Shown piece by piece: positions 1-11,948 of a stretch of DNA of 64,000 bases. The first letter of the stretch is position 1, and the number at the start of each line of letters is the position of its first letter. The notes beneath the pieces were generated by a model. That model ran no database searches. It was not told where the DNA came from and saw nothing but the letters and a program-made list of their open reading frames with translations. Source of the DNA: Sphaerulina vaccinii (lineage: Eukaryota > Ascomycota > Dothideomycetes > Mycosphaerellales > Mycosphaerellaceae). The position numbers and the translations under genes were made by a program. The DNA lies in NCBI GenBank assembly GCA_022570795.1, contig JAKUDP010000010.1, positions 496,001 to 560,000 of the forward strand. The letters are read 5' to 3'.

Positions 1-700
1 AGCTAGATAGGTATATAGATATAGCCGATAGATATAATAAGACTAGATATTACTTTCGCTTTTAGTAGACTAAGCTTATATATAGCTAACCTAATAAGAG
101 GATATATAAATATTCTAAAAAAACTAGTAAAATACCTTAGATTGTCTCTAGACCTAGAACTTATATTTAGAAGAGGTAGTAGAAGCTTTATTAGGTATTT
201 AGACTCTAACTATATAATAGATAAAGTAGATAGAGTTTTAATTCTAGAATCTATCTTCTTTCTCTATAGAGTACTAGTATCTTAGATAAGTAAGAAGTAG
301 AAGTCTATAGTAAGATTAACTATAGAGGCTAAGTATATAGCTCTAAATATATATACTAAGTAATTTTAATTCCTAGTAGTACTTCTAAGAAAAATAGACT
401 ATATAGAGTTAGTAGGAAAATATTCTTTTTAAATACTTATTAAAGCAAACTCTAATATAGTAAATAAACTTAGACCTATTTAGATTATAGAAGATAACTA
501 AGTATCTCTAACTCTAGTTAAGGATACCTATACCTATAAAAAATTAAAATATATTAATATAGCTTATAATAATATTAAAAGACTCTAGTAGTAAAGGAAG
601 ATAGTAGTAGTATATATTCTAATAAAAGAGATAGTTATAGATAGGTTAACTAAGCCGAAGAATAGTCCCTAAATCTAGAAGTTTATAAAACAACTCTAGC
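1..700 (+). mobile_element. Ty1/copia retrotransposon remnant, RT end plus RNase H, RIP-degraded
   Basis: Frame 1 read through its stops gives a recognisable copia pol C-terminus. It shows the region after the RT catalytic core (IGxL.Y...TRPDI-like, about 7-60), then LVKYLR (about 130-147), then the RNase H segment with YLDSNY (196-213) and KSIVRLTIEAKYIAL (near 300-345), which corresponds to the K-S-x-A-L-S-S-T-E-A-E-Y-x-A-L block of the family. Further on DN-stop-VSLTLVKD and KYINIAYNNI match the family's DNQ...L and KHIDIRYHFIR blocks, and DRLTKP (about 640-660) matches the final ADxLTKPL motif. Stops sit where the family has Gln or Trp (TAG/TAA from CAG/CAA or TGG), the pattern RIP leaves. 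The element continues left of the window, so gag, integrase and the 5' LTR cannot be seen. It cannot be functional. Confidence 0.85.
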
Positions 701-960
701 TTATATAAATAGCTCTTCTATACTTAATAAGTTATCGAGATTTGGAATAGAATATAAGTACTAGAATATAGGGTAGAAGAACTATCTAGCCTAAGTAGGA
801 GTATTAGAAAGTATAGTCTAGTTAGACTATCTAAGAGATATCCTCTAGAAATTAGATTATATAATATAGGTTATATAGTAGTAGGTTATATAACTTATCT
901 AATACTCTATATCTTAGAAGAAGATACAACCTATATCTAACTAATATAATTAATATAGTT
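701..960 (+). repeat. Probable 3' flank or LTR of the copia remnant
   Basis: This TA-rich stretch follows directly after the copia pol end. A TTTGGAATAG sequence near 742 resembles the TGTTGGAATA start of many fungal copia LTRs after mutation. The partner 5' LTR lies outside the window, so the LTR boundaries cannot be confirmed. Confidence 0.3.
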
Positions 961-3900
961 AGTTCCTATCTAACGCTTCTACTTCTATTATATATTAAAA
1001 CTCTTTCTATATATTATAAGTATATATATTATTATTCTAATTCGATAACTATTTAGATATAGGTATATATCTACTTTTTAGAAAAATTTACTATTAGTTA
1101 TATAGTTAATAGTAGTAAGACTATATAAAAAGAAGTATTTACTTTAAAAGCTATAGGCTTAGAAATTATATAGATATATAATATTTCTATAGTATTATAC
1201 TTACTATTATTAGTATTATTATTACTATAGTATAAATATTCTAATTAATTATTTTTACTATTCTCCTCTAAATTAAAGTCTACTATATTAATATAGTATA
1301 TATTAGTATAGTATATACCTAGCTATTATTTTTAATTTCTATTACTAGTAGTATTATATCTACTAGTAAACTTAGAGTCTATTAACTTATTATTAAAATA
1401 TTATAGTAGTACTTTTTATTTCTTTTATAAATCTAATATATTTAATTTTCTAAAAGTATCTAATACTACTTAGAATATAGTTTTCGAGGTTGTTTTTAGC
1501 TTTTTGTTTTAGTACTATTATAAGAAGTTATTATTAGTACTATTTTTATTATTATTATACTTATATCTACTATATAGCTAAGAGTTATAAATAGTAGTAT
1601 TACTACTTCTATATTATCTACTAGCTATATTAGGCTTATTACTATACTAAGTATACTTACCTATATTTTACTATAACTACTTCTAAGCCTATAGTATATT
1701 AATAAAGTTAGGTTATTAGAAAGTTATTTTCTAAATAAAAAAGTCGACTAATATTAAAGTAATTAGTAGTAGTAGCTAATATCTAAGCTCTCTATTAATT
1801 AAGTAGTAATACTTTACTAGTTATACTAATATATTAATAAAACTAGCTTTATAAGCTTTATTAATATAATAAAGTATATACTATAATAGGCTAATATTAT
1901 TTTCAACTTTATATATACTATAAGTAAGCGCTTTAAGTTAAATCTATACTATTATCTAATCTATCTAGAACTAATCTTATAAGAGCTCTATCTAGTAATC
2001 TAGTTTATAGCTATATATAGCCTACTACTACTCTACTTCTATAAAGCCTATTTAAAACTATTATAGTATAGAACTATATAGATAAGTAAATAGTTACTTA
2101 ATATTTAAAAAAGATATATAAATAGTATAAATAAATAGAATAACTAAAGTATAGACTATCTATCTACTATTAGGTATATAAATTAGCTTCTACTAAGCTT
2201 TATTAGCTTTATAAAAAGAATTAAAAAGAATAATTTTTTTTAAGTTAAACTTCGAACTACTCTTACTTCTAGAGTATAAGCTTTTTATTATATTAGCTAG
2301 CTTATAGAAAAACTCCTTTATACTTAGGCTATATCTACTATAATTATAGTTATAGTTTATAAAAAAGAATCTATTAGATTAGTAGAAGTAATAATTATCG
2401 AAGCCTCGATTATTATAGTACTACTATATAGAGCCTATTAGTATATTTCTACTAAGCTAAAACTATATAGTAGTTAAGTATAGTAGCTATTTTTTACCTA
2501 GATAGAGATTATAGCTAACTAGATACTTATATATAGTATATTACTAGGTATTTTTATACCTTAGGTAGCTATTATAATTATTATATCTACCTATAGTATT
2601 TAGTATATATCTAGATCTATATAGATTACTATTACTAAAATTTTTATATTTAGAAAAGTATTATAGAGCTAGGTAGCTATAGTTAGCTTTATATCTATTA
2701 TAGTTCTCTTCGATATTATAGTATTAGATATAAGGTAGAAAAAACTACTTATACCTCTTATATAGTCGGCTATAATTAGGCTAGTACTATACTTTATTAT
2801 ATCTATCTAAGTAGCAAAACTTTTTAATATTTTTATTTTTATACTACTATAGGTATCTACTAGCTTAGAAGGTTTGCTTATACTATTTAAAATACTTAGG
2901 TACCTAGTTAGGCTAGTAATAGTCTCTAGGCTACTTATATCTACTCTATAGTAGTAATTATATTCTATAATAGTTATAATTATCTTTAAAGCTAGAGCTA
3001 TAACTATACTAAGTAAAAATATATCTACTAGAGTATAAGTTCTATACTATCTACTTATAGAGCTTATAAATTATACTTTATAGTTAATACTATATTACTT
3101 TATTATATCTACTATATAAAAGCTACTTAGCTAGCTACTTTACCTACTTAGTATTTTAGCTAAAAACTAGATATACTCTAGATATATTATATCTACTTAG
3201 TCTAATAAGCTCGGATATAGTAGTAGGTAGTTATCTATAGTAGATAATATTAGAGTTTAGCTTCTTAGCTATATTAATAAAAGAGTTATTATAGAATAGT
3301 ATAAATTATATCTATTAATCTATAATAAAGTTAAGTAATAAAACTTATAGTATTTAAATATATATCTAAGTAGCTATTTTTTTTAATAGTTTTAGAAAGT
3401 CTAGAGCTAAAAGTAGTACTATAGATATATATAAAAGAAATTATATAAAGTTATAGTAAGAAAAAAGTCTTAGTAGATATTAGTATTAATAGATTAGATA
3501 CTAAGTCTTAGCTAACTTTTTAGTAGGTAATATTAAGTAGTAGACTTCTAGTAAGCGCTACCTACTTAGTAAGTTATAGTATAGGTAATTAAGCTCTATA
3601 TAATAAAAGTAGTAGTAGATAGCTCTAGTATTTAGTAGTAGTTATAGATTCTATAGCCTAGCTTAGAAAAAATATAGTTATTATCTATACTAAGTTCCTA
3701 CTAGCTTCGAGGCTATAGAAGCTTAGTAATAGTAAGCGAAGAGTCTCTATACTCTAGTAGATATATACTAGGTAGCTAGAATTTCTAGCTATATATTTTA
3801 TAAAGTCTATAAAAGTAGAAGGCTCGAGGTCCTCGAGAGCTTCTTAGTATAGTAGTAGTAGTACTTAATTAGGTAGAGGAAAGGCTATTAAGTTAGTATA

Positions 3901-4030
3901 TCTAGTATATAGTATTTTTAATTTAGAGATTAAAGTAGTAGTAAGTCTTAAAAGACTCTAGTTACTACTAAAAGCAAGCTACTATTATAATATAGTACGT
4001 GGTATACTATAACTTATTAGTGTAATTGGT
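961..4030. repeat. RIP-mutated AT-rich repeat block, identity unresolved
   Basis: About 3 kb made almost entirely of TA, CTA and TAG-type words, with few CpA or TpG dinucleotides and no open frame longer than a few dozen codons in any of the six frames. I read several stretches on both strands with stops treated as possible ancient Gln or Trp codons and found no conserved transposon motif. It may be a second, older element, or non-coding parts of several. The composition returns to normal between about 3,985 and 4,030, which is a sharp edge. Confidence 0.7.
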
Positions 4031-4263
4031 TATTGGACTATATCTAGGCTCGTGAATACAGAAGGTGTAAGAGCCTCCTTATCGTGACGTCACAATGGGT
4101 AAACCTCGTCCTCGTTACACCAACCTATCGAACATCGTTGGTTGCACAGGCATGAGACGCGCCATGTTGCTTCCAACAAGTGGAGGCCAGCCTGGGAAGG
4201 TAGGAAGTCCATGCCTCACATTCACTTCAAGGCAATGCGCAGACAAGAATCTCTTGCACAGAC

Positions 4264-5467
4264 ATGGACACACGATCAGCACCTGTGCGAATATTGCTTG
4301 CTATAGCTGGCATTCTGACAATCGCGTTCCTGCTGTCTGGCTTGAGCGGGTCTCGTAGCGCAGCAGCCATCACTCATCGCACAGGCTATGGAGGCAATCA
4401 TGGACATAGCAGTCTTGCGGACGCGTCGAACCAGACATTGGGTGTAGGTTCCTCGATCATAGGTTTTAGCAAGGTGTGCTGATGTATTCCAGTTCCAGAA
4501 GATCTTCGTGATCAATCTACCATCTCGAACCGACCATCGGGACTCGATGTCCCTTGCGGCCGCCTTGACACCAGGCGGCCTGAAGATCGACTATGTGGAT
4601 GGAGTCACTAATGTCTCTGCAAAAGCTCTACCTCTTGGTGGTGACAACCCAGCATTTGGAAGAGGCTTGATCGGGGCATGGCGAGCTCATATCAATGTGC
4701 TGCGCACTATTGTTGAGCAGAACATCACGTCTGCGCTGATCATGGAGGGCGATGTGGACTGGGACATAAGAGTCAAGTCTCAGATGCTGGACTTTGCTAG
4801 AGCTTCCAGATTGCTTGTGCAGCCTGGACAAGAGGACGAAACTTTCGACATCCACGATGAGCCGTACGTGGAGCCAAGGACATCACCATATGGAGATGTC
4901 AATCACTGGGATCTGCTCTGGCTGGGCCACTGTGGCACAGAATTCCCCAGACCTGAAACCGGCATACATCAAGGGACAGTCCAGATCCTGAACGACGAGA
5001 CTGTGCCAGAGACACATCACTTGGACAGAGAGTGGGGCAGCGACGAGCTCGTTAGGGCATTTCCGAACCACACTCGTGTGGTCCATCGAGCACGCATGAA
5101 TGTCTGCTCGTTGGCTTATGGCATCTCGCAATCAGGCGCACGTCGATTCCTCTACGAACTCGGTATTAGACGACTCAACGATGCTATGGATATCATGATG
5201 CGAGAGATGTGCGATGGACTGGCTGGCCGTCCTATGCATAATTGTCTGACAGTACAGCCCCAGATCTTCCAGCATCATCGGCCAATAGGCAGTAAGGCCA
5301 GTTTCAGCGAGATCCAAGACCATGGAGAGGGCAATAATGATGTCGCGTATACGAGGAATGTGAGATGGAGTACACGTTTGAACTTCAGGAAACTGCTTGA
5401 TGGGCAGACAGACTATATCGATCTTTGGGAAGATGGAGTGCCAGCGGACAAGACTGCGTTCCCATGA
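4264..5467 (+). CDS. Fungal glycosyltransferase family 25 (LPS glycosyltransferase-like), type II membrane protein
   Basis: Two exons, 4264-4443 and 4493-5467, encode 384 residues. The 49-nt intron starts GTAGGT, has a CTGAT branch-like site and ends TTCCAG. Splicing joins an N-terminal signal anchor (about residues 8-27, rich in Leu, Ile and Ala) to the GT25 domain start FQKIFVINLPSRTDHR, the hallmark of this fungal family. The acidic nucleotide-sugar motif appears as M-E-G-D-V-D-W, with Gly where many GT25 enzymes have the second acidic residue of E-D-D. The topology suggests a Golgi or ER enzyme that transfers a sugar, probably galactose or glucose; the acceptor is unknown. The gene starts only about 230 bp from the edge of the RIP-mutated block. 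The GLG-FQK join gives a continuous family match, so the model is well supported although no transcript was seen. Confidence 0.85.
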
Positions 5468-6365
5468 GCCTGCGATGTGGGTGAAGTTATCACCGGACCC
5501 TCGGGAGCGCCTCAGCACCTCAAAGTCCAAGACTGAAGCCGCCAGCGGGAGTGATCTCACCTTTACCACAACATCGAGCGGAGAATGGCCTTCCAAGCAC
5601 GTCGAGAGATGCAATACTTCTCCAACAAGGATCAGAGCCAGTAGCATCTGAGCTATGAAAGAGTTGTTGTCAGCGGTGATGCATGCACCAATGCCCAGTC
5701 CTGGACTTCTTGCACAACGACAGGATTTTGAAGCGCATACAACCGGCGGACAATCCGGAAAACACTGAGCATCTGAGCATACCACTGGAACTCTCGCCAG
5801 CTGTCGCCCACCGTTTCGAGCGACATCTGAAGGCATGCTTGCCAGCTTCGTTTGAGCATAACACATTCAATCGTGCTCCCATACCAGAGCAATTGTTGCT
5901 ACGAAAGTGGATCACAGTCTGCACGAAGCTTTGAAGGATGCGTCAGGCAGACTGTTGATCTGCTTCTGTGTCTTTGGCTCTTGGCTACGCGTTGCACCCA
6001 TCCTATGAAGTGTGCTAGGTCATGATATAGTGGGACCTTCAAGCACCAGGACGGTCATTCAGGCTGCTTCGCATCATAGAGGTTCAGCTGACATTGCCGC
6101 CTCAGAGAGTGCGACGGCAGTGATGGCCTCAGGACAGTCTCAGGAAGCACCATCACAGAAAGCAACGATGTCGGTGACTTGTGATCAAGTAGAATCATCA
6201 TTGTCTACACGTGAGCACCAGGCTGTTGCGTCTCTAGACAGAGCGCATCGTCGTTTGATCAATGTTCCAGAAGACATTTCCGACGTGTGATCGCACGCTA
6301 TGAGGCACCGAGGACTGTTGATGTATCTCTCAAGTCTCACAAGACATGCATAGAAATATCTAATT
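5468..6365. other. Convergent intergenic region, no gene recognised
   Basis: The region lies between the 3' ends of the GT25 and GMC genes. It contains open frames of 84 and 92 codons (5683-5934 and 6012-6290, plus strand) without recognisable motifs, and a minus-strand frame that mostly overlaps GT25. I do not call any of them. Confidence 0.5.
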
Positions 6366-8174
6366 CTATCCCCTCTTGCCCTCCAAGATCAAACTCGCAG
6401 CCCTCTCAGCCAGCGCATAAACCGTAGAAGTAGGATGACCTCCCAATTGAAACGGTATGACACTAGCATCCACAACTCTCACATTATCAGTGTCATACAC
6501 TTTCAAGTCACCATTAACAACACCGCCCCACTCTCTAGGCAGCATAGCACAAGTTCCAACACCATGCCATCCAGCACGGAAATTATCCGACCAGTAATCC
6601 CTCCACTCGGCATCACTCGCGTCCACTGGGATCGATGTGGTGTTAGGAGAGTTCTCGATAGTGACTTCACCAGACAGTGGAGGAGTGGCAAAAAAGTTGC
6701 GCACGAATCGTCCGGCGGCGATGAACATTTCCCAGTCGTATTCTAGCAATCCCCAGTGTACGTCGATTGTTGGAGCGTCTGAGGCGCGTTCTGCGTTTCC
6801 GCCTGAGATGTGAACGTTTCCGCGACTCCATGGGATCAGTGGCCAGAATTCGAGATTTAGATGGGTATCGCCCAAGGATTGGCCAGAGAAGATTTCCACA
6901 GCTGGAACTACTGTGCTGAAGACGATGTCATATTGGACCTGCAAGGACTTGAGAATCTGATCGGCAGAGAGCACGCCATTGATTTTCTGAGAATTGAGCG
7001 CCGCAAATTGAGGAAGCGACTTGTTCATGCGCTCCAGAAAGTTGACTGCATCGGTGCCGAAGATCTGCTCGTATGTTGCGTGGATCAGGTATGGAGTCGT
7101 AATACCCTGGGCCGGATCTGGGAAAGTGATGTTGGTGTTGTTGACACGTTCGAACTCGAAGTTGCCTTGCATCTGATCTTGCAGGTTCTCTCCTACACCT
7201 GGCAGATCGATTCTGCTCTCGATGCTGAAGTTGGCCATGAGCTTGGGGTTACCGATACCAGAGTATTCCAGAATGCCAGGTGATCGATACACTCCAGCAG
7301 AAATGATGACCTCTTTGTTGACATTGACCGTGGTCGTGTTGTCAGGACCCGATATATCGACGCCTGTGGCTGTGTAGGGCGCTGCTTTGTTTTTGGCAGG
7401 GTCAAAGACGAGTCGGAGGCACTCAGTCTGGTCGAGGAGCTCGAGGTTCGTGCGGCCAGTGATGGGGAGGTAGTACGCCTCACTTGCAGACTCACGCGTT
7501 TGCTCAAGCTGGCCATTGATCGTAACGAGCGCCGGGTAGTTTGACAACCCCTCTGCTTTCCCTCCGTTAAAGTCTCGAATGGCAGCAATACCGTATGTAG
7601 ATGCAGTTTTCTTAAGAATATCGAAGTAAGCCGGAGTGCCCTGCGCGGGATATGAAATGTTGACCGGTCCGCTGAAGCCATGGAATTCTGGATTGTATGT
7701 GAATCCGGAGTCCCTATTAGGTATTCGAAGCGATGTAGAAGACTTGTAGAATGGAAAGAGCTCATGCCACGACCAATCGGCGTCGTTCACTCTGCCCCAG
7801 TCATCGATGGATTCGGCATCTGGACGTGAGTATGCCCTTCCTACGAGTGCTTGTCAGATGTTTGCTCCATGTACACTGCTCACAATAGGCTGACCATTGA
7901 TTTGACTCGTGCCGCCCACTGCCCTGCCTGCTGGCAGATCAAACACTCTGTCTTTGACATTTTCTTGTGGTGTACTTCTGTATGGCCAGGTTTCGACGGT
8001 ACCATTGATTCCTGCTTCCACCACGAGCACTGTATTCCCCACAGATAACTTGTTGGCTATTGCAAGACCAGCTGTACCACCTCCGCAAACAATGTAGTCG
8101 TACTCCTTCTGTAGTTGCGCAAATACGCCCGTGATGGCCGCGAAGCCGAAGATGAAAGAACGAGTGGAAGGCAT
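6366..8174 (-). CDS. Secreted FAD-dependent GMC oxidoreductase
   Basis: Exons 8174-7895 and 7840-6366 encode 584 residues; a 54-nt GTCAGC...GTAG intron removes an in-frame stop and restores the GMC signature GGTSQINGRAYSRPD. Residues 1-19 form a signal peptide ending FAQ. The FAD dinucleotide fold follows as YDYIVCGGGTAGLAIANKL. Near the C-terminus WHGVGTCAM supplies the catalytic His region, then NVRVVDASVIP, and GGHPTSTVYALAE carries the second active-site residue as His. The length is typical of glucose oxidase, aryl-alcohol oxidase and GMC dehydrogenases. It probably oxidises an alcohol or sugar outside the cell; the substrate cannot be told from sequence. It is transcribed away from a Baeyer-Villiger monooxygenase across 1.6 kb. 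Confidence 0.9.
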
Positions 8175-9801
8175 AGTCGCCGAATTAGAACAGGTCGAGT
8201 AATGTAGAGACTGGCCTCACCAGAAACACGGTGCTACCTCCATATACGACATCATGCTACCCCAGGTGCAATCGCCACATGAAGGGTAGCTCTACCATAG
8301 CGGAGTATTGCCGACGATTATGTATCTCGTATGTGCTTAGCAGAACATGAATGCATATCAAGAACATGGGATCCATGAACCCAGATGCTTGAACACTAAT
8401 CTCCAGCACCAGGTCTTCGTGGAAGCCTCACTGTCGCATATCGCGTTGAGATTCCGTTACCGGACTGACATATTCGCGGGCTAGCCGTGCGTTGGAAGTT
8501 CTTTGTATGAGCGTGTTGCTTCGTCATTGCGTTTGAACATAGCGTTCCAGGACATTGCTGGCACCCAGCGTCTTGACTTTCAATTGCCAGAGGATCGCAT
8601 GAGGAATCGTACAACGCGCCGAGAATGGCAATAGACGAAATCGGTCGATAGAACAAAGCACATAGATCTGCCGTTCTTGTTCTAGTATAGTGTCAGTGCG
8701 CTAGCGAAGTCCCTTGAGCTGCTGCGTAGGCTGTCAGTAGCTATGCTAGTATGGGATCTCTATCCGATTTGACCAGTCCTCGAAAGCGGTAACTTCGGCT
8801 GCAATAGATCTATCTTGGCAGCTATTATTGTAGTTCTGGCTGCTTTGAGAGCGAGGGATTTCTTTACCTCCGAGCAGGGTAGAAATTATCGTAGCGTGTG
8901 ATGATGACCGACTCCAAGGGAGGCCATCATATCTTGGCCGCTTGTCCCAGTAAATTGCGCAAAGGCTGAAAGTACCGTAGGGCCCTTGTGGTCGTTCGGT
9001 CACCGTTTGGATTCGCTGAGCTTTCTGTGCTTTAGCAGTGAGTGGTATTATTGTTGAGGGATGATGAGATGCGAAGTGAAGTGGAGAAAGAAGAAGAGAA
9101 CTGCGGTCATCATCAGCAAAAGCTCGCGTCTTGGCAGGCGCGCGACGCCAACGCGCCTTCCTCACAACCAGAACCTTGTCCACCACCCCTTGTACATCGT
9201 CCGCCCGTTCATCGCATCTCATCAATACTCAAGATTGCGTAGCTCGTCAGGCGGACAGCACGGCACGACAGGTTTTCCAGGAGAAGGGGAGATGGTTAAG
9301 GAGAGCTTCACAGCCTCCTTCCTCGTGTCAACCAGGCTGGCAGCAACAAGATCTCCCACAGGAACAGTGACCGTGTCTTGGCTATGCCTCACCATCATCT
9401 AACGCCACCGGCGAGGAGCAGACATACCCACTGATGAAACCAATGAGATGCTGGCTGGTATGCTGCTGCTTCTTCAGCACTCTCCCGGACCACTGCCGGA
9501 AACCAAGGACATGAAACGGTGTCTTCATGTTTGAGCAGGAGACTCAAGACACGAAGTGCACCACACTTATAAGGCCATGTGCAGAGCACTACATCATGCG
9601 ATAGTTCTGTTCAACAGCAGATCTTCAGTACCATGTGGCAGCTCCACTCAAAACAACGACCCCTCTCATGCCTCGTCCGAGGTTGCCAAAGACAGGAGAC
9701 ATGGTAGATTACTTTGGTGCTATCTCACTTACTGCACACTAACCTGCACTCATATCTTACGTGCTAAAGTATATTATCCTGACCTATCTCAGACTGCAGC
9801 A
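8175..9801. promoter_or_regulatory. 1.6-kb divergent intergenic region between GMC oxidoreductase and BVMO
   Basis: No gene is recognised. The longest frame (8746-9225, minus, 159 codons) has low-complexity composition and no motif. The region must contain the promoters of both flanking oxidoreductase genes; I could not define individual sites. Confidence 0.5.
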
Positions 9802-11740
9802 ATGGCACAAGAGACGCAAGAGACATTCGACGCAGTCATTGTAGGTGCTGGTTTTGGAGGCATATATCAACTCTATCGCTTGCGCAAGCTCGGACTAAAC
9901 TGTCTGGTCATTGATCAAGCGGGAGGAGTTGGTGGTACTTGGTACTGGTGAGTCTCTACTGGGCACAATCCATCTCAAGACATATGACGAGACATGATGT
10001 TACGGCAATGACTTGTGTCCTGACGAATGCAAGGAATCTCTATCCTGGAGCAATGTCAGACACTGAAAGCTATGTGTACCGCTACTCCTGGGACAAAGAA
10101 GACCTCTCTGAGTATCCATGGCCAGAGCACTACGTTAAGCAACCAGAGGTCCTGGCATACCTTAATCACGTTGTGGATCGACATGATATGAGGAAGCACA
10201 TGCGTTTCGACACTCAGCTATCTGCAGCTAACTGGGACGACGGTTCACAATCGTGGATAATCGAGACTAGCAGTAGCAAGACATCGATCTCTGCGAAGTA
10301 TCTCGTGACCTGTTTGGGACTACTCTCGAAGCAGAACTTCACAGATATTCCAGGCTTGCACTCGTTTGCCGGAGAGCTACATCATACAGCCAAGTGGCCT
10401 AAGGAATGTGTACTGGAAGGCAAGCGTGTGGGTGTAATCGGCAGCGGTTCGACTGGAGTCCAGGTCATTACAGAGATCGCAAGTAAAGTCAAATCTTTGA
10501 CTTGCTTCCAACGACATCCTCAGTATAGCGTACCCTCTGGAGATGCAAAGGTGACAACCGAAGAGCGGAAGGCAATCAATGACAACTATGATGTGATCTG
10601 GAATCGAGTTCGCAACTCGATCACAGCGTTCGGCTTCGAAGAGAGCACAACGTCCTACCACTCCGTCTCTCCCGAAGAACGGGAGAAGATCTTCCAAGAG
10701 AACTGGGATAAAGGCAATGGCTTTCGATTTGTAAGTGCTTCTCCAATTTATTATGCACGTCTGCACTTTCTGATCAGTACGTAGATGTTCGGCACATTCA
10801 ACGACATCACAACGAATCCAGAAGCAAACGAGGGCGCCTGTGATTTCATACGCCGGAAGATCGACCGAATCGTCAAAGATCCAGAGAAAGCCAGGAAACT
10901 CAAACCACACGATGTATACGCAAGACGTCCACTCTGCGATGGCAATGCATCGAATGGACAGAAGTATTTCGAGCAGTTCAACAGAGATTCCGTCGACATA
11001 GTAGACCTGAAAGAAACACCAATCCAGGAAATTGAAGCAAAGGGTGTGAGAACTGAAGATGGGAAGCTGTACGAACTCGATTTGCTGATCTTAGCTACTG
11101 GATTCGATGCTGTGGAAGGCAATTATTCACGGATGGCGATCCATGGACGGGATGGCGTGAGTCTGCAAGATGAATGGAAGGATGGTCCGACTAGTGCGCT
11201 CGGAATCTTCGTTCCTAACTTTCCAAACCTGATGATGGTGAATGGAGCTAAAGGACCTTTCACGAACCAACCTCCAGCTATCGAGACCGAGGTCGAGTTC
11301 ATCGCAGATACCATAGAACGCGCTGAGAAAGCTGGCACTCGCCTTGTGGAAGTCTTGCCTGAAGGCGAACAAGCTTGGGCGAAGCTGTGTGAGAATCTTG
11401 CCGAAGGCAGTCTGTTCTGGAAAGCAGAAGAGAACTGGATCTTTGGTGAGTAAAGCCGTTGATAGAAGGCATGCGGTCGCTTCAGTGTCTCACCAAGCTC
11501 GCACTCACTCGGCTGCTGAGCTTGACGGCAGACATTGATTAAGACAGCCTGCTTTAGCAGGGATCTTTGCTAATCTTTCTACCTCTACTTTCAGGCGCGA
11601 ACATTCCGGGCAAGAAACGATGCTTGAGATTCTACTTTGGCGGTATGGGAGGATACATCAAGGAACTGGAAAAGTGCGTAAACGATGGTTATCCTGGATT
11701 TCGAGCTTTTGCGCAGCAGGCGGTCGCTGCTGCTTCATAG
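9802..11740 (+). CDS. Baeyer-Villiger flavin monooxygenase (cyclohexanone monooxygenase-like)
   Basis: Four exons (9802-9947, 10034-10730, 10785-11445, 11595-11740) encode 549 residues, close to the usual 540-600. The FAD-binding motif VGAGFGG is at residues 14-20 and GGTWYW follows, split by the first intron; splicing gives GGTWYWNLYPGAMSDTES, as in the family. The class fingerprint FxGxxxHxxxWP is intact at about residues 160-171 (FAGELHHTAKWP), and the NADPH-binding GxGxxG is VIGSGSTG. The last exon supplies the conserved end ENWIFGANIPGKK. The enzyme should insert one oxygen atom into a ketone to give an ester or lactone, using NADPH and O2. The substrate is unknown. No signal peptide is present, so it is intracellular. 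Donors GTGAGT, GTAAGT and GTGAGT are canonical. Confidence 0.92.
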
Positions 11741-11948
11741 TTCTAGCGAAAGATGGGCAGCTCCGTCCGGATACTTATATTGTGATGATGATCATGATCC
11801 TGCAATCAATCTCAGCATAATCAACTACAGTCGATTCGAGTCCCAGGCCATTTTGCTAGCTCCCGTATTCCCGTCTCCAATGACTGACTGCCATAAACAT
11901 GCTTCACTTCGTTCGCGTATACTTCCTCCATCAAGCACACCCCAAACA

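Noticed and set aside
5132..5866. 244-codon minus-strand frame
   Set aside because: It lies largely antisense to the GT25 exon, has Cys/Ser/Arg-rich composition and no motif.
8746..9225. 159-codon minus-strand frame in the GMC/BVMO interval
   Set aside because: Composition is that of random sequence, with no homology blocks and no supporting splice structure.
11824..11840. GATTCGAGTCC, similar to a tRNA B box
   Set aside because: No matching A box or cloverleaf stems are found around it.
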